Source of the DNA: Phycisphaeraceae bacterium
GTDB lineage: Bacteria; Planctomycetota; Phycisphaerae; Phycisphaerales; Zrk34
Direction: 5' to 3'
NCBI GenBank assembly: GCA_028282805.1
Contig: JANQHD010000009.1
Span: forward strand, 124,001 to 188,000
DNA: 64,000 nucleotides
The notes below the pieces were generated by a model. The model was not told the DNA's origin. It saw nothing but the letters and a program-made list of their open reading frames with translations, and ran no database searches. The position numbers and the translations under genes were made by a program. Shown here one piece after another: positions 62,470 through 64,000 of this stretch. Position 1 is the first letter of the stretch. Each line of letters starts with the position of its first letter.

Positions 62470-64000
62470 TCACCCCCGGGCGATGGCGTAGATCGCGTCG
62501 GTGGCCCGCAAGTTCGGCCAGAACCCGATCGTGTACCCCGATTCGTAGTCCAGGGCGACCCGTTCGAGCACGCTCACGCCGTGCTCGGCGCACCATTGCT
62601 CGAAGTCCTTCATCGACAAAAAGTGCAGGTTCGGCGTGTCGGCCCAACTGAACGGCAGGTTCCGCGACACCGGCACCCGCCCCGTCCACGCGATCTGGTG
62701 GCGGTTGCGCCAGTAGCCGAAGTTGGGGAAGCTGACGATGCTCCGCCGGCCCACGCGCAGCATCTCGTCGAGCAGGTTGCCGGGGTGGTGGACCACCTGC
62801 AACGTCCGGCTGAGCACCACCGCGTCGAACGCCCCGCCGTCGAAGCAGTCCAGCGGCTTGTCGAGGTCGGCGTGGATCACGTCGACGCCGTTCTCGATGC
62901 ACCGCACCACGCGGTCTTCGCCGAGGTCGACGCCCTGCAACAAGGTCAGGCCGCGCCCCTTGAGGTGGGCGAGCAGCGCCCCGTCGCCGCAGCCGAGGTC
63001 GAGCACGCGGTCGTCGTCGCCGATCATCGACTCGATGCGGTCGAGGTCGCGCCGGTCGCCATCGGTGGTCGGCTCGACGGTGCCGCCGGCGCTCTCGACC
63101 AGCAGGCGGTTGAGGAACCCGGCGATGGCGCGGTCCTGCGACTCGCAGTCGAGCAGGAACGAGTCGTGCCCGTAGGGCGCGTCGATGTTGATGTAGCTGA
63201 CCGGCTTGCCGGCGTGGCTGAGGGCGCGCACGAGCCGTTGCGACTGGGTGGCGGGGAACAGCCAGTCGCTGGTGAAGCTGATGACCAGGAACGCCGCGCT
63301 CGTCGACGCCAGCGCCGCGTGCAGACCGCCCCGGCCCTCGCCGAGGTCGAAGTAGTCGATCGCCCGCGTGACGTACAGGTACGTGTTGGCGTCGAAGCGC
63401 TCGACGAACTTGTCGCCCTGGTAGTCGAGGTAGGTTTCGACGGAGTACTCGCTGTCGAAGCCGTAGTTGACCTGGCTGCCGTGGCGGAGGGTGCGGCCGA
63501 ACTTCTCGTGCATGGCCTGCTCGGACAGGTAGGTGATGTGCCCGAGCATGCGCGCGATGGCCAGGCCGTTGGCGGGGTTGGCGCCGTGGGCCTCGTAGTG
63601 GCCGTCGTGGAACTCGGCGTCGCAGATGATCGCGTTGCGCCCCACCGCGTCGAACGCCAGCGACTGCGCGCTGACCGAAGCGGTCGTGGCGATGGGGATC
63701 ACGCCCGCCACGCGGTCGGGGTAAGCCACCGCCAGTTCGAGCGCCTGCATGCCGCCCATCGACCCGCCCGTGGCGCACAGCAGCTTGTCGATGCCGAAGT
63801 GGTCCAGCACCCGCACCTGCACCGCGACCATGTCCGCGATCGTGATCACGGGGAAGTTCAGCCCCCACGGCCTGCCCGTCTGCGGGTCGATCGAGCCCGG
63901 GCCCGTCGTGCCCTTGCACCCGCCCAACACGTTCGTGCACAGCACGAAGTAGCGGTCGGTGTCGATCGGCTTGCCGGGGCCCACCATGCGGTCCCACCAG
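62470..64000 (-). CDS. homoserine O-acyltransferase MetX fused to MetW (5' end outside window)
   Basis: The frame is open to the window edge (WWDR before MVGPGKPIDTD), so the N-terminus lies outside. MetX part: GGSMGGMQALELA with the nucleophile Ser, then INIDAPYGHDSFLLD with catalytic Asp and His. After about 350 residues a MetW domain begins (DRVLDLGCGDGALLAHLKG ... IVSFPNFGYWRNR). MetX makes O-acetyl- or O-succinylhomoserine for methionine synthesis; separate MetW proteins are needed for MetX activity in some bacteria. The fusion joins both. Confidence 0.93.
   Translation of the reverse strand, partial: WWDRMVGPGKPIDTDRYFVLCTNVLGGCKGTTGPGSIDPQTGRPWGLNFPVITIADMVAVQVRVLDHFGIDKLLCATGGSMGGMQALELAVAYPDRVAGVIPIATTASVSAQSLAFDAVGRNAIICDAEFHDGHYEAHGANPANGLAIARMLGHITYLSEQAMHEKFGRTLRHGSQVNYGFDSEYSVETYLDYQGDKFVERFDANTYLYVTRAIDYFDLGEGRGGLHAALASTSAAFLVISFTSDWLFPATQSQRLVRALSHAGKPVSYINIDAPYGHDSFLLDCESQDRAIAGFLNRLLVESAGGTVEPTTDGDRRDLDRIESMIGDDDRVLDLGCGDGALLAHLKGRGLTLLQGVDLGEDRVVRCIENGVDVIHADLDKPLDCFDGGAFDAVVLSRTLQVVHHPGNLLDEMLRVGRRSIVSFPNFGYWRNRHQIAWTGRVPVSRNLPFSWADTPNLHFLSMKDFEQWCAEHGVSVLERVALDYESGYTIGFWPNLRATDAIYAIARG

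Overview
The window is a GC-rich bacterial chromosome segment, about two-thirds G+C by eye, that most resembles a planctomycete of the class Phycisphaerae. The reasons are two proteins with C-terminal PEP-CTERM sorting signals, a soluble Hanks-type kinase, a planctomycete-type EF-Tu switch I, a deoxyhypusine-synthase-like protein, short lipoproteins without known domains, and housekeeping genes scattered rather than packed into the usual operons. The assignment rests on family recognition, not on a database search. No rRNA, CRISPR array, prophage, transposase gene or replication origin is visible. Both ends cut genes: hslU on the left and a metX-metW fusion on the right.

Layout. 1-5.6 kb: hslU end, an AT-richer lipoprotein gene, a stand-alone receiver protein, an LpxL-type acyltransferase and a membrane-anchored coiled-coil protein with a possible BRCT domain. 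5.8-9.1 kb (minus): tRNA-Thr, tuf, rpmG, tRNA-Trp, secE, nusG behind a clear promoter. 9.2-19.1 kb (plus): DHS-like protein, metK, ptsI, RNase E/G, dxr, site-2 protease. 19.1-26.3 kb: FAH-family enzyme, trpE, kinase, amidase-like protein, CCA-adding enzyme, rsmD. 26.3-30.5 kb: two divergent methyltransferase paralogues, a repeat-flanked GxxExxY gene fragment, hisS. 30.4-35.5 kb: PNGase F-like exported protein, small exported proteins, bioB and a ketosynthase-like gene. 35.5-42.4 kb: single-chain indolepyruvate:ferredoxin oxidoreductase with a coupled 38-codon ORF, dehalogenase-like hydrolase, OlsF-like two-domain acyltransferase. 42.7-47.4 kb: two divergent PEP-CTERM proteins and a GH57 branching enzyme. 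47.5-58.5 kb (plus): SDR, repeat-rich membrane protein, NtrC-type regulator, ispF, holA, lipoprotein, then pyrR-pyrB-gmk-nnrE-M28 peptidase. 58.7-64 kb (minus): SGNH hydrolase, ThiF/MoeB protein, exported protein, rpsL-rpsG, metX-metW.

How genes connect. dxr and ispF belong to the MEP isoprenoid route. metK and metXW serve methionine/SAM. pyrR and pyrB serve pyrimidines. The LpxL-like and OlsF-like enzymes point to an outer membrane with acylated lipid A-type and ornithine-type lipids. Neither tRNA gene encodes CCA, and a CCA-adding enzyme lies in the same window.

The most unusual signal lies between genes. At eight or more junctions the spacer is built from degenerate short words, different at each locus, arranged as inverted arms. 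In most cases the array begins at, or a few bases after, a stop codon, and at several loci its far arm ends at or within a few tens of bases of the next start codon. One such inverted pair (28053-28447) has 46-47 bp nearly identical arms and carries an N-terminally truncated GxxExxY gene, which suggests that at least some of these spacers derive from a mobile element.
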